The notes under the pieces are model-generated. The model did no database searches, was not told the DNA's origin, and was given only the letters and a program-made list of their open reading frames with translations. A stretch of 64,000 bases of DNA, from positions 124,001 to 188,000 of IMG/VR virus record IMGVR_UViG_3300042350_004191, one strand, 5' to 3'. The position numbers and the translations under genes are program-made. Below are positions 8,619 through 16,805 of this stretch, in pieces. The number at the start of each line of letters is the position of its first letter. Position 1 is the stretch's first letter. The DNA comes from a virus.

Positions 8619-9099
8619 ACAATCTTTCTTTGTTTTTTTCTAAAAATTCTTCTAATGATTGGATTAAATAACGGTTTTGATATATATGGTAATTTTCTTT
8701 ATATAAATCTGAAGAAAATTTGGTCATATCATAAACAACAAATATTCCTTTATTATTTATTTTAAAATATAACAACCACTTAGATTTTTGGGTTTCCGAT
8801 GCTTGTTTAATCCATCCATCCAACAAAGCATTTTGACCCAAAAACAAACCACTAAACGAGAAATCTTTATAGGATTTACATTCCATAGAGATGTGACTTA
8901 ATTCTGATGGAACGATAATATCACCATCAGCCAAAAGTTTTTGCTCCTCTGTCAGGGTTTCATACCGAAAAGCGTTTTTACCGCCCACATAGGCTCCAGA
9001 ATTGGGTATTCTTTGAAAGTTTAGACCAAAGGTTTTACTTAATATTTCACAAATCTGTCTTTCGAATGCTTTCCCTTTATTTTTGTTTTTGTTTGCCAT
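8608..9099 (-). CDS. Resolvase-like PD-(D/E)XK nuclease
   Basis: 163 residues. The layout is that of archaeal-type Holliday junction resolvases and related PD-(D/E)XK enzymes: N-terminal G-K-A-F-E-R-Q-I with the first acidic residue, then D-G-D-I-I-V-P, then M-E-C-K-S-Y as the E-x-K motif. A basic N-terminus (K-N-K-N-K-G-K) could contact DNA. It sits beside the recombination genes uvsY and uvsW across a shared promoter region, which fits junction cleavage. T4 uses unrelated endonuclease VII for this. Substrate specificity cannot be read from sequence. Confidence 0.6.
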   Translation of the reverse strand: MANKNKNKGKAFERQICEILSKTFGLNFQRIPNSGAYVGGKNAFRYETLTEEQKLLADGDIIVPSELSHISMECKSYKDFSFSGLFLGQNALLDGWIKQASETQKSKWLLYFKINNKGIFVVYDMTKFSSDLYKENYHIYQNRYLIQSLEEFLEKNKERLYEQ

Positions 9100-9361
9100 T
9101 TTTCTTTTTCTTTAATTTGTTTTTTGATAGCTTTGGTAGTTTTAAATTTTTATTGGATAAAGATTGTTGATTAATAAGTTCAGGAAAGTTTCTTTTCTGT
9201 ATAGCACCCTTAAAAGGTAATCCATGGTAGCCCGTAGAATAAGAATCTTGATTTTGTAATTGATTACCAGTTTGTATAGAAGCTGATGGTAATGAACCAT
9301 AAACACCAGCAACATCCATTTCTTCTATAACACTTAAAATAATTTGTTGTAATTCATTCAT
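9077..9361 (-). CDS. Hypothetical protein with basic C-terminus, first gene of leftward unit
   Basis: 94 residues. The N-terminal ~20 residues form an amphipathic helix (L-Q-Q-I-I-L-S-V-I-E-E-M), the middle is Gln/Ser/Gly-rich and likely disordered, and the C-terminal ~25 residues are strongly basic. It overlaps the resolvase-like gene by 23 nt. Its ATG lies 6 nt from the palindromic ATTATAAT at 9368-9375 shared with uvsY. No family recognised; a DNA- or RNA-contacting tail is likely from charge alone. Confidence 0.55.
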   Translation of the reverse strand: MNELQQIILSVIEEMDVAGVYGSLPSASIQTGNQLQNQDSYSTGYHGLPFKGAIQKRNFPELINQQSLSNKNLKLPKLSKNKLKKKKNGKQKQK

Positions 9362-9381
9362 AACTGTATTATAATATATTT
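9347..9381. promoter_or_regulatory. Symmetric bidirectional promoter built on palindromic ATTATAAT
   Basis: ATTATAAT at 9368-9375 is its own reverse complement, so it gives a TATAAT -10 hexamer on each strand. Rightward, TTGTAA (9347-9352) lies 17 bp upstream and the uvsY ATG (9382) 6 nt downstream. Leftward, the ATG of the 94-residue gene (9359-9361) is also 6 nt from the hexamer, but no good -35 is visible. Both predicted starts fall on the start codons. Confidence 0.65.
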
Positions 9382-9777
9382 ATGGATAATTTGTTCGAAG
9401 AGTATGAAAAAGAAATATTTTCTGATACAAAAATTGACGAATTAAATCTTTTAGAAAAACAATTACAGTTACCAGCCATAAAACATAAATGGGTTGCAAG
9501 ATTAATTACCCACAAAAGGAAAGTAAACAATCTTGAGAAAAAAAGAAAAGAGATTAAAGAAATAGTTTTATCTAAAATGAGCGATATCCCCAAAGGAATA
9601 CCAAAAAAATTATTAGATGCTAAAATTGACACAACCGAAGAGATTCAAAAGATAGACGAAGAAATAGAAAAACATAGTATAATGATAGAATATTTGGAAA
9701 AAGTTGAACAAATATTTAAATCTATGAGTTACGATCTTAAAAATATTATAGATATTAATAAATTAGAAACTACATGA
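9382..9777 (+). CDS. uvsY: UvsY-like recombination mediator
   Basis: 131 residues, close to T4 UvsY (137). The pattern is similar: acidic start (M-D-N-L-F-E-E-Y-E-K-E-I-F), a central helix with K-W-V-A-R-L-I-T-H-K and a charged K-K-R-K-E-I stretch, and a C-terminal helix. UvsY loads the UvsX recombinase onto gp32-coated ssDNA. Linkage to uvsW (4-nt overlap) and presence of uvsX and gene 32 in the same window support the call. It is the first gene of a long rightward unit behind the palindromic promoter. Confidence 0.65.
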   Translation: MDNLFEEYEKEIFSDTKIDELNLLEKQLQLPAIKHKWVARLITHKRKVNNLEKKRKEIKEIVLSKMSDIPKGIPKKLLDAKIDTTEEIQKIDEEIEKHSIMIEYLEKVEQIFKSMSYDLKNIIDINKLETT

Positions 9778-11201
9778 TAAAAATTAAATTTAGCGGTAAA
9801 AAGAAAAACCTCCTGCAATTAGAAGGAGATCCTTCTTTTATAGCATTATTAAGAGAAAGATTTTCTGTTCAGAATCCAGCATATCGTAGCAATAATCCAT
9901 TTGTACAACCTAGATTATATTGTATAACTCCATCAGGTAAATTTGAGATAGGTCTTCTTAAAGAAATATCTAATGCAATAGCAAACGAAGGTTTTGGTGT
10001 AGAAATTGAAGACGATATTAAAAAAGTATTCAGTCCTATAAATGTTGAAACTTGTTTTAATTTAATTCCATTAAATATGGATTATAGAGATTATCAAGAA
10101 CAAGCAATTAAGCAAACTATTGCACATGGAAGGGGTGTTATTATTTTACCTACAGCAAGTGGTAAAACTTATGTTATGGCAGGATTGATTAAAAACATCA
10201 AACTTATGTTGAATAATCCAGATGCCAAAACTTTAGTATTAGTTCCTTCGATACAATTAGTGGAACAGACGTATAAAGATTTTTTAGATTACGGATTAAC
10301 TGATATAACAAAATGGTCTGGTAAAAATAAACCAGACTTTGAAAATTCTAAAATTATTATAGCTGGTACACAAATATTATTAAGCAAAACCACTGACTTA
10401 TCTATTCTATCACAAATTGACCTGTTCTTATGTGATGAGGTTCACGGAATTAGGAAAGGAAACAGTATTAATAAGATTTTTAATTTGTTAGATACACCAT
10501 ATACGTTTGGATTTACAGGCACAATGCCCCCTTCTCTCATAGATCAATGGAATATAATTGGAAAATTCGGACCCATAAATTATGAAGAAAAAACCAAAAC
10601 ATTAGAACAAAAAGATTATATTGCAACATTTAAGATCATAATTTTAAGAATAAAACACGATAGCTTACCATCACATATCGCAGTTCCTGATCGATCATTG
10701 GAGTCTTTTCAAAGAGAATTAGAATTTTTATTACAAAATAAAAAAAGAAATGAAATGATCTGTAATTTAGCTAATAAACTACAAAATAATACTATCATAA
10801 TGGTTGATAGAATTGACCATGGAGTAGTTTTGACTAATATACTGCGTAATATTACAAAAAGACCCCATTATTTCATTCAAGGATCTACAGAAATTGAAGA
10901 AAGAGAGAATATAAGAAAACTCATGAATGAAAAAAACGATGTAATTGTTGTGGCTATGTCAAAAATATTTAGTACGGGTATTAATATACCTAATTTACAT
11001 AATATAATTTTTGCTTCTGCTGGTAAAGCTAAAATTAAAATTATGCAATCTATTGGAAGAGCACTAAGACTACATCCCAATAAAAAAGTTGCAAATATCT
11101 TTGATATAAGCGATAATACAATATATAGTCGTAAACATTTAAAACAAAGATTAGACTTATATGATAAAGAAAATTATTTATATGAAATAAAAGACCTATG
11201 A
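9774..11201 (+). CDS. uvsW: UvsW-like recombination helicase
   Basis: 475 residues, a superfamily 2 helicase with the N-terminal extension typical of UvsW. The Q-like motif is D-Y-R-D-Y-Q-E-Q-A-I, Walker A is P-T-A-S-G-K-T (about residues 125-131), the DEVH box is near 221-224, motif III is G-F-T-G-T-M, and motif VI ends S-I-G-R-A-L-R. UvsW unwinds R-loops and branched DNA and helps switch T4 from origin to recombination-dependent replication. It overlaps uvsY and gene 55 by 4 nt each, so the three are translated together. Confidence 0.9.
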   Translation: MIKIKFSGKKKNLLQLEGDPSFIALLRERFSVQNPAYRSNNPFVQPRLYCITPSGKFEIGLLKEISNAIANEGFGVEIEDDIKKVFSPINVETCFNLIPLNMDYRDYQEQAIKQTIAHGRGVIILPTASGKTYVMAGLIKNIKLMLNNPDAKTLVLVPSIQLVEQTYKDFLDYGLTDITKWSGKNKPDFENSKIIIAGTQILLSKTTDLSILSQIDLFLCDEVHGIRKGNSINKIFNLLDTPYTFGFTGTMPPSLIDQWNIIGKFGPINYEEKTKTLEQKDYIATFKIIILRIKHDSLPSHIAVPDRSLESFQRELEFLLQNKKRNEMICNLANKLQNNTIIMVDRIDHGVVLTNILRNITKRPHYFIQGSTEIEERENIRKLMNEKNDVIVVAMSKIFSTGINIPNLHNIIFASAGKAKIKIMQSIGRALRLHPNKKVANIFDISDNTIYSRKHLKQRLDLYDKENYLYEIKDL

Positions 11202-11977
11202 AAAAGAAAACTAAAGACAAAACCCCTAAGAAAAAAAATATAATAAAAAAAACTATTAAAAAAAACATTTCTAAAAGCAAAGAACTCAACGAAGTTAAAA
11301 CAAAACCTATAGTAAATAAAAAACCAAAAAAAAGAAGAAGAAAATTAGAAGAAAACATAGACGAACTTGCGGAATATGAAGATCATCTTCTCACAGAAGA
11401 AGATTTTGAACAAGAATTAGAATTAAGTTTAAAAAAACGTCTTGGATATAGCGAAGAAGATGAATTAGAAGAAACAGAAGAAGTAGAAGAACCCGAAGAA
11501 GTAGAGGAAGTAGAAATTTTAGGGGTTCCTTATAAAAACAAAAGACCAAAGGTTCCAAAAGAAAAATTTTATGTTGATCCCAAACATTTTGATGATGAAA
11601 TTGTGAAATATTATGAATCTGGTGTTATATCAAATGATTTAGCTGAAATGGTTAGTAAGATTGCCAACAAATTAAGCTTTTCATCAAATTTTGCGGGTTA
11701 TACGTATAGAGAAGAAATGGTGGGAGATGGTATTGTTCGTATGTTTAAAGCACTAATGTCAAAAAAATACGACAGAGAAAAAGGAACCAACCCATTTTCT
11801 TACTTTACAAGAATCGCCTTCAATGCTTTTAGAAATAGAATTAAAAAAGAAAAACACATTCACGAAGCACAAGAAAGATATCAACAAGAATATATGATGG
11901 TATCCGAAGGATATACTAATTTACTAAAAAATAACCAAATTAGTATAACAAAAGATTTATTAGATAGATATGATTGA
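11198..11977 (+). CDS. 55: Late transcription sigma factor, gp55-like
   Basis: 259 residues. The first ~110 residues are a low-complexity extension, first Lys-rich then Glu-rich, absent from T4 gp55 (185 residues). The core (about 120-245) matches gp55: N-F-A-G-Y-T-Y-R-E-E-M-V-G-D-G near residue 167, then N-P-F-S-Y-F-T-R-I-A-F-N-A-F and R-I-K-K-E. gp55 directs RNA polymerase to TATAAATA late promoters with gp33 and the sliding clamp. Such boxes occur before many virion genes here. The end K-D-L-L-D-R-Y-D could serve as a clamp-binding tail, but that is inference. Confidence 0.85.
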   Translation: MKKKTKDKTPKKKNIIKKTIKKNISKSKELNEVKTKPIVNKKPKKRRRKLEENIDELAEYEDHLLTEEDFEQELELSLKKRLGYSEEDELEETEEVEEPEEVEEVEILGVPYKNKRPKVPKEKFYVDPKHFDDEIVKYYESGVISNDLAEMVSKIANKLSFSSNFAGYTYREEMVGDGIVRMFKALMSKKYDREKGTNPFSYFTRIAFNAFRNRIKKEKHIHEAQERYQQEYMMVSEGYTNLLKNNQISITKDLLDRYD

Positions 11978-13001
11978 TTGTGTTAATGCTAAAATAGGAA
12001 GTTTTTCTGATATTCATATAGGGTTATATCAAGATAACCCTATATGGCACGATATATCTTTAAAATTCGCAGAAAATGTATCAACCTTTTATAAAAAAGA
12101 AGGTATTAAAGACATAATCATACCTGGTGATATATTTCATAACAGATCAGAGATATCAGTAAGAACAATACATACTGCAAAACGTTTTTTTGACTATTTT
12201 AAAGATTTTAATATCATAATATCTGCTGGTAATCATGATTCTTTCTTAAAAGAAAAAGCAGAAATAAATTCTATATGTATATTTGATGGTTGGTCAAATA
12301 TAACTATTGTTGATAAACAACCCCATGTTATAGAAACATCTAACGGCACAACAATTTCGCTGGTACCATGGGGTACACCAGTAGAAAGCATCCCCCATAC
12401 CGATATATGTTTTGGTCATTTTGAAATTAATACGTTTTACATGAACACTTACAGAGCTTGTGAAAAGGGTGAAGACTCTACTAATTTATTAAGTAAAAGT
12501 CCGTTTATTATATCAGGCCATTTTCACAAAAAAGACCATAGAACGTATAAAAAAGGTCAAATTTTATACTTGGGAAGTCCATATCAACACAATTTTGGCG
12601 ATTATGGTGATGACAGAGGTTATTATATAATAAATTTGGATACTAAAACGTTTAATTATTATTCAAATACTTTTTCGCCTAAATTTATAAAAATTAACAA
12701 AGAAAATTTAGAAGAAAAAACAATTAAAAATGTTTTAGAAAATAATTTTGTACATTTATCTTTAGATTCGTCTGTTAAAAATGATGAAATTAATAAAATA
12801 ATAACTCAATTAAAAACATATAAACCGAATGATATAAAAATTGAATATCAAAACACAGAAGAAGAGAAAAACACAGAAAAAACTTACGATTCTATAGATA
12901 TATTAGAAAATATTTATGAATATGTTCAAACTTTAGATATTGAAAGCAAAAATGAAGTTGTTAATTATCTAACAGATGTGTATAATAGTATAAACAAATG
13001 A
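11970..13001 (+). CDS. 47: gp47-like (Mre11/SbcD) nuclease subunit
   Basis: 343 residues with calcineurin-type metallophosphatase motifs in order: F-S-D-I-H-I-G (about 12-18), P-G-D-I-F-H-N-R (about 51-57), S-A-G-N-H-D (about 86-90), F-G-H-F (about 149-152) and S-G-H-F-H (about 182-186). gp47 is the nuclease partner of the gp46 ATPase in end resection for recombination-dependent replication. The gp46 gene lies 8 kb downstream at 20986, separated by the glycan island, whereas the two are close together in T4. The start overlaps gene 55 by 8 nt. Confidence 0.9.
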   Translation: MIDCVNAKIGSFSDIHIGLYQDNPIWHDISLKFAENVSTFYKKEGIKDIIIPGDIFHNRSEISVRTIHTAKRFFDYFKDFNIIISAGNHDSFLKEKAEINSICIFDGWSNITIVDKQPHVIETSNGTTISLVPWGTPVESIPHTDICFGHFEINTFYMNTYRACEKGEDSTNLLSKSPFIISGHFHKKDHRTYKKGQILYLGSPYQHNFGDYGDDRGYYIINLDTKTFNYYSNTFSPKFIKINKENLEEKTIKNVLENNFVHLSLDSSVKNDEINKIITQLKTYKPNDIKIEYQNTEEEKNTEKTYDSIDILENIYEYVQTLDIESKNEVVNYLTDVYNSINK

Positions 13002-13744
13002 AAACCGGAATTGGAATATTAGATCTATATGATGATGAAAGTCTTAAAGACCTTTTATCAAAGGTACCACAAGATGCTTATATATCAGTTATAAGCAATC
13101 GCAAAAATCCTTATAAACCAGAAGTAGACAATTATATAAGCGTAGGAGATTCGTCCTTGGCTAATATGAAAAATTTACTTTTATACGATTTTAGGATTAA
13201 AAATCTTGATTATTATTATTTAATACACACTGATCAAGTATTAAATGATGCCGATGATTTTAATAAAATTAAAAAGATTTCCGAAACTTTTGGAACATGG
13301 TTTTTAACTGGTAATATAGGAGATAAAACACTCGATATTGAAGATGATAATGGTTCAGTTTTAAAATTATCACAAAAATTAAACTCAAAATTTCTTTTTA
13401 CATTTAAAGGAATATTAAAAAATGTTGGATTCTTTGATGAAAGATTTATTAATACACAAAACTTAGATGTCTTGGATTATATTATTCGTTTAAAACAAAA
13501 AAACTTATATGTAGCAGATGGTTATTATCCAACAATTTCATTACCAATTGTTGAAAACAGAAAAACAATGAGCAATGCTTATATACAAGATTTTCCTAGT
13601 GAAGAAATGTCAGTAAGACATTCTTATGGGTTGTTTGTACATTTACACAAATACATTCCTAATCATAGTGATCCTCAACCTAAAAAAGAAGAAGAGGTTT
13701 TAAACTCTGTTGAAAATTTACAAAAAAATTATTCTAAAAAATAA
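12998..13744 (+). CDS. Glycosyltransferase-like protein (GT-A type), first gene of glycan island
   Basis: 248 residues, overlapping gene 47 by 4 nt. The central L-D-Y-Y-Y-L-I-H-T-D-Q-V resembles the end of the nucleotide-sugar site of GT-A enzymes, but an exact DxD is not seen. Further on, F-K-G-I-L-K-N-V-G-F-F-D-E-R-F matches the G-x-F-D-E-x-F/Y segment that follows the active site in GT2 enzymes. The C-terminus is Lys/Glu-rich. Probably a divergent GT2-like transferase; donor and acceptor unknown. Confidence 0.5.
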   Translation: MKTGIGILDLYDDESLKDLLSKVPQDAYISVISNRKNPYKPEVDNYISVGDSSLANMKNLLLYDFRIKNLDYYYLIHTDQVLNDADDFNKIKKISETFGTWFLTGNIGDKTLDIEDDNGSVLKLSQKLNSKFLFTFKGILKNVGFFDERFINTQNLDVLDYIIRLKQKNLYVADGYYPTISLPIVENRKTMSNAYIQDFPSEEMSVRHSYGLFVHLHKYIPNHSDPQPKKEEEVLNSVENLQKNYSKK

Positions 13745-13749
13745 ATTAT

Positions 13750-15186
13750 ATGATTTTCGTAGGTATAGTTACATGTAATCGACCAGATTATTTTAATAAA
13801 TGTTATGAGTCTGTTAAAAATGCTAATAACGTAGACGTTATTGCTGTATGTAATGACGGAAAAGACGAAGTTCTTTTAGACTCAAATTCTTTATACATAA
13901 AACATAAAGAAAATAAAGGTGTAGGTATTAGCAAAAATGATTTATTGAGGTTAGCATTGGAAAATCCTAAAATAGAACACATCTTTTTATTAGAAGATGA
14001 TATGATTGTCAAAGATCCTGATGTTTTTAATGTATATGTTAAAGCTGCTAAAAAATCAGGAATATATCATTTAAATTTTGGACCAGGATCTCCTTTTAAT
14101 AGAAAACAAAACTTTAATTTTGATTTACATAATAGACATTTGTGTAAAAATGATTCAGAATTAAATCCTAAGTTAAAAGTAGAGTATAGCGAAGACGTAG
14201 AAGTTTGGTTTTATGAGCATACGGTTGCTATGCTGTCTTATTTTCACAGGTCTGTATTAGAGGATGTAGGATTACACGATGAAAGGTTTTATAATGCATG
14301 GGAACATGTAGACTTAACATACAGAATAATAAAAGCAGGATATCATCCTCCTTTTTGGTGGTTTGCTGATGTTGCTAATAGCGATAAATTGATCGATGTT
14401 GCTCCTGAAGCTATAGAAAAAAGTTCAATTGCTAAAGATACCGAACAGTGGCAAAAAAATGTATATGGTGGTAGAGAAGTATATAAAGAAAAACATAATC
14501 ACTACCCAAACAACCCACCGTATCTTTCCAAAGAAGACGTTATACGTATAATTAAGCGTCTAAAAAGAAAGAGTGATCTTTTAGAAAAAGAAAAATCTAA
14601 TAATTTAACAGATAAGTTGCCAGATATATCTCAGATACCAGAAGAATTTGAAGAATTAATAAATGTTTATAAAACATTAAAACCTAAAAATGTATTAGAA
14701 ATTGGATCTTTGTTAGGTTGGTCTTTAAAAAGGTTTATTAAAAATGCAGAAGATAGTGCTAATATTATTTCTATCGATTATCCTGTAAGAGACTTTGTAG
14801 GACCCAATGATCAACGTGTTGACCAACAAGAGTATGGTCATATGATTCTTTGGAAAAAATGGGCTAAAGAAAAAAACATAAATTTGACAGTTTTACCTTA
14901 CTCGTCTTTTCAACAAAGCACACTTGAACAAGTAAAAAGTGTAACAAAAGAGTTAGATTTTCTTTTTATAGACGGAGATCATAGATATGAGGCAATAAAA
15001 AATGATTTTTATATGTATTATCCTTTAGTAAGGAAAGGAGGTATTATTGCTCTCCATGATATTGCAGAAAACGAAGAGGGTGGTGGTCATAAATTTTGGA
15101 ATGAGATAAAAAATAAATTTAAACACAAAGAATTTTTATTATCCGATAAAAAAGATAAAGGTATTGGAGTAGTATATGTCGAATAA
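13750..15186 (+). CDS. Fusion of GT2-like glycosyltransferase and SAM methyltransferase
   Basis: 478 residues in two domains. Residues 1 to about 270 are GT-A/GT2-like: V-G-I-V-T-C-N-R-P-D-Y at the start, L-L-E-D-D-M-I-V as the acidic metal motif (about residues 80-87), and H-D-E-R-F-Y-N-A-W-E-H-V-D further on. Residues about 305-478 are a class I methyltransferase of the Methyltransf_24 type: N-V-L-E-I-G-S-L-L-G motif I, F-L-F-I-D-G-D-H-R-Y-E and K-G-G-I-I-A-L-H-D-I. One protein may add a sugar and methylate it or the acceptor. A related stand-alone methyltransferase is at 20356. Confidence 0.75.
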   Translation: MIFVGIVTCNRPDYFNKCYESVKNANNVDVIAVCNDGKDEVLLDSNSLYIKHKENKGVGISKNDLLRLALENPKIEHIFLLEDDMIVKDPDVFNVYVKAAKKSGIYHLNFGPGSPFNRKQNFNFDLHNRHLCKNDSELNPKLKVEYSEDVEVWFYEHTVAMLSYFHRSVLEDVGLHDERFYNAWEHVDLTYRIIKAGYHPPFWWFADVANSDKLIDVAPEAIEKSSIAKDTEQWQKNVYGGREVYKEKHNHYPNNPPYLSKEDVIRIIKRLKRKSDLLEKEKSNNLTDKLPDISQIPEEFEELINVYKTLKPKNVLEIGSLLGWSLKRFIKNAEDSANIISIDYPVRDFVGPNDQRVDQQEYGHMILWKKWAKEKNINLTVLPYSSFQQSTLEQVKSVTKELDFLFIDGDHRYEAIKNDFYMYYPLVRKGGIIALHDIAENEEGGGHKFWNEIKNKFKHKEFLLSDKKDKGIGVVYVE

Positions 15187-16003
15187 TATAACATTTGTTA
15201 CACATTTAAGGTACGATAATCCAGACAGAATAAGCAATCTTCAAACAATGATTGATTATTACAGTCAAAATTTTCCAGAATCAAAATTTATTTTCGTGGA
15301 AGACGATTATGAACATAATAAAAATTTTGATAAAGTTAAATGGAAAAAAGGATCAACTTCTTATTATTTTTTAAAAAATACAGGGACATATCATAGAACC
15401 AAAGCATTAAATTATGGGTTTAATGAGGCAAAAACACCTATAGTTGTTTCCATGGATACTGATTGTATTGTTTCTAATAAATCTATATTAGAATGCGAAC
15501 AAGAATTGTTGAATGGTGCTACTGCCGCATGGCCTTATAATGGTTATTTTATCGATGTAGATTATAATCTAAAAAACTTCTTCACTCAAAATTCTTTAGA
15601 TTATAATATATTATTATCCAATCTTGATGGATGTTTAGAGTTGCCTATATGTGCATCTTACAAAAATTATTCTGTAAGGTGTACAAGTACAGTTCATTTA
15701 GGTGTAGGTGGAATTGTTATGTTCAACAAAGAACTATTTTTGAAAATAGGAGGTTACAATGAAAATTTTGTAGGTTGGGGCTGTGAAGATAATGAAGTAG
15801 AATATAGGTTAAAAACCTTGAATCAATTATATTATAGAGATAAAGATAAATCGTCTATATGTTTTCATTTATATCATGCACAAGCACAAAGGGCAGAGAA
15901 TCCATTCTATGATAGAAATGGTAAATTGTTAAACGAAATACAAGGAATGGATGAAGCTAATCTTTTGAAACATATATTAACTTGGAAAAATGATAACGTT
16001 TAG
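15176..16003 (+). CDS. Galactosyltransferase-like GT2 enzyme (GT7 C-terminal-type domain)
   Basis: 275 residues. V-S-M-D-T-D-C-I-V gives the DxD metal motif (about residue 97). G-G-Y-N-E-N-F-V-G-W-G-C-E-D-N-E is the hallmark of the GT7-type galactosyltransferase C-terminal domain found in beta-1,4-galactosyltransferases, polypeptide GalNAc transferases and chondroitin polymerases. H-L-Y-H follows, as in those enzymes. It probably transfers Gal or GalNAc from UDP-sugar. GGAG lies before the start; the gene overlaps both neighbours (11 and 14 nt). It could make the beta-Gal acceptor for the next two enzymes, but that is inferred. Confidence 0.7.
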   Translation: MSNNITFVTHLRYDNPDRISNLQTMIDYYSQNFPESKFIFVEDDYEHNKNFDKVKWKKGSTSYYFLKNTGTYHRTKALNYGFNEAKTPIVVSMDTDCIVSNKSILECEQELLNGATAAWPYNGYFIDVDYNLKNFFTQNSLDYNILLSNLDGCLELPICASYKNYSVRCTSTVHLGVGGIVMFNKELFLKIGGYNENFVGWGCEDNEVEYRLKTLNQLYYRDKDKSSICFHLYHAQAQRAENPFYDRNGKLLNEIQGMDEANLLKHILTWKNDNV

Positions 16004-16805
16004 AAATTTAGGAAAACATGGAGAATTCGGAAACCAGCTATTTCAAATAGCTGCTGTTATAGGTACTGCCATCAAAAACAATACAGTTTTTAATTTTCCG
16101 AAATGGCAAGGTTTAATATCTGGAACAGAGTATTCAACATATTTTAAAAATCCAATTCCAGAATCAGTAAACATTAATGACCATTTTGATGTTTATATGG
16201 AGCCATCTTTTTCGTATAACGAGATACCATATCAGATGAATCAAAAATTAGACTTGTTTGGTTATTTTCAAAGCGAAAAGTACTTCTTACACTGTAAAAA
16301 TGAAATTATAAATTTTTTCGAACCTTCAGAATTAATTTTTAAAAAAATAAAAAACTTAGATTATAAAAACTCTGTGAGTTTACAATTAAGGTTTTATGAT
16401 AATAAAAGACAATATTCAAATCACCTTGTTATGAACGATCCTTCGTATGGTGATTTATATTATACAGTTGAAGAGAATATTCCATATTTACAACAAGCTA
16501 TAAATTTTTTTGGGAAAGATAAAAATTATTTTGTAACTACAAATAACTTTGAAAAGGCTAAACAAATGTTTGGTGCTTATAGTAATTTTTATTTTTTGGA
16601 AAAATATTCATATTTAGAACAGTTTTTTATACAAAGTTTGTGCGAGCACAATATTATTACAAATTCGTCTTTTGGGTGGTGGGGTGCTTGGTTAAATAAA
16701 AATTTACATAAAATAGTTTTTGCGCCTTGCTTATGGTTTAAGCCAAATCATAAATCCAAAGAAGAAAGTAAAGATTTATATCCTGAAACTTGGAAAGTTT
16801 TATAA
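15990..16805 (+). CDS. GT11-like alpha-1,2-fucosyltransferase
   Basis: 271 residues, typical GT11 size. The N-terminal G-E-F-G-N-Q-L-F-Q-I-A matches the G-x-x-G-N-Q-x-F-Q donor-site motif. The C-terminal S-L-C-E-H-N-I-I-T-N-S-S-F-G-W-W-G-A-W-L matches the most conserved GT11 motif. The usual H-x-R-R-G-D motif is replaced by L-Q-L-R-F-Y-D-N-K-R, so one Arg remains but the His is lost. Enzymes of this family add fucose alpha-1,2 to galactose (H antigen). Activity or donor choice may differ because of the altered motif. Confidence 0.75.
   Translation: MITFRNLGKHGEFGNQLFQIAAVIGTAIKNNTVFNFPKWQGLISGTEYSTYFKNPIPESVNINDHFDVYMEPSFSYNEIPYQMNQKLDLFGYFQSEKYFLHCKNEIINFFEPSELIFKKIKNLDYKNSVSLQLRFYDNKRQYSNHLVMNDPSYGDLYYTVEENIPYLQQAINFFGKDKNYFVTTNNFEKAKQMFGAYSNFYFLEKYSYLEQFFIQSLCEHNIITNSSFGWWGAWLNKNLHKIVFAPCLWFKPNHKSKEESKDLYPETWKVL

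Noticed and set aside
9377-9384. CATAAATA on the minus strand in the palindromic promoter region
   Set aside because: It overlaps the uvsY start codon and is 15 nt from the leftward ATG, unlike other late boxes; the TATAAT explanation fits better.
16790-16804. TTG start for the epimerase
   Set aside because: The NAD-binding strand begins right after Met at 16805, the usual start for this family.
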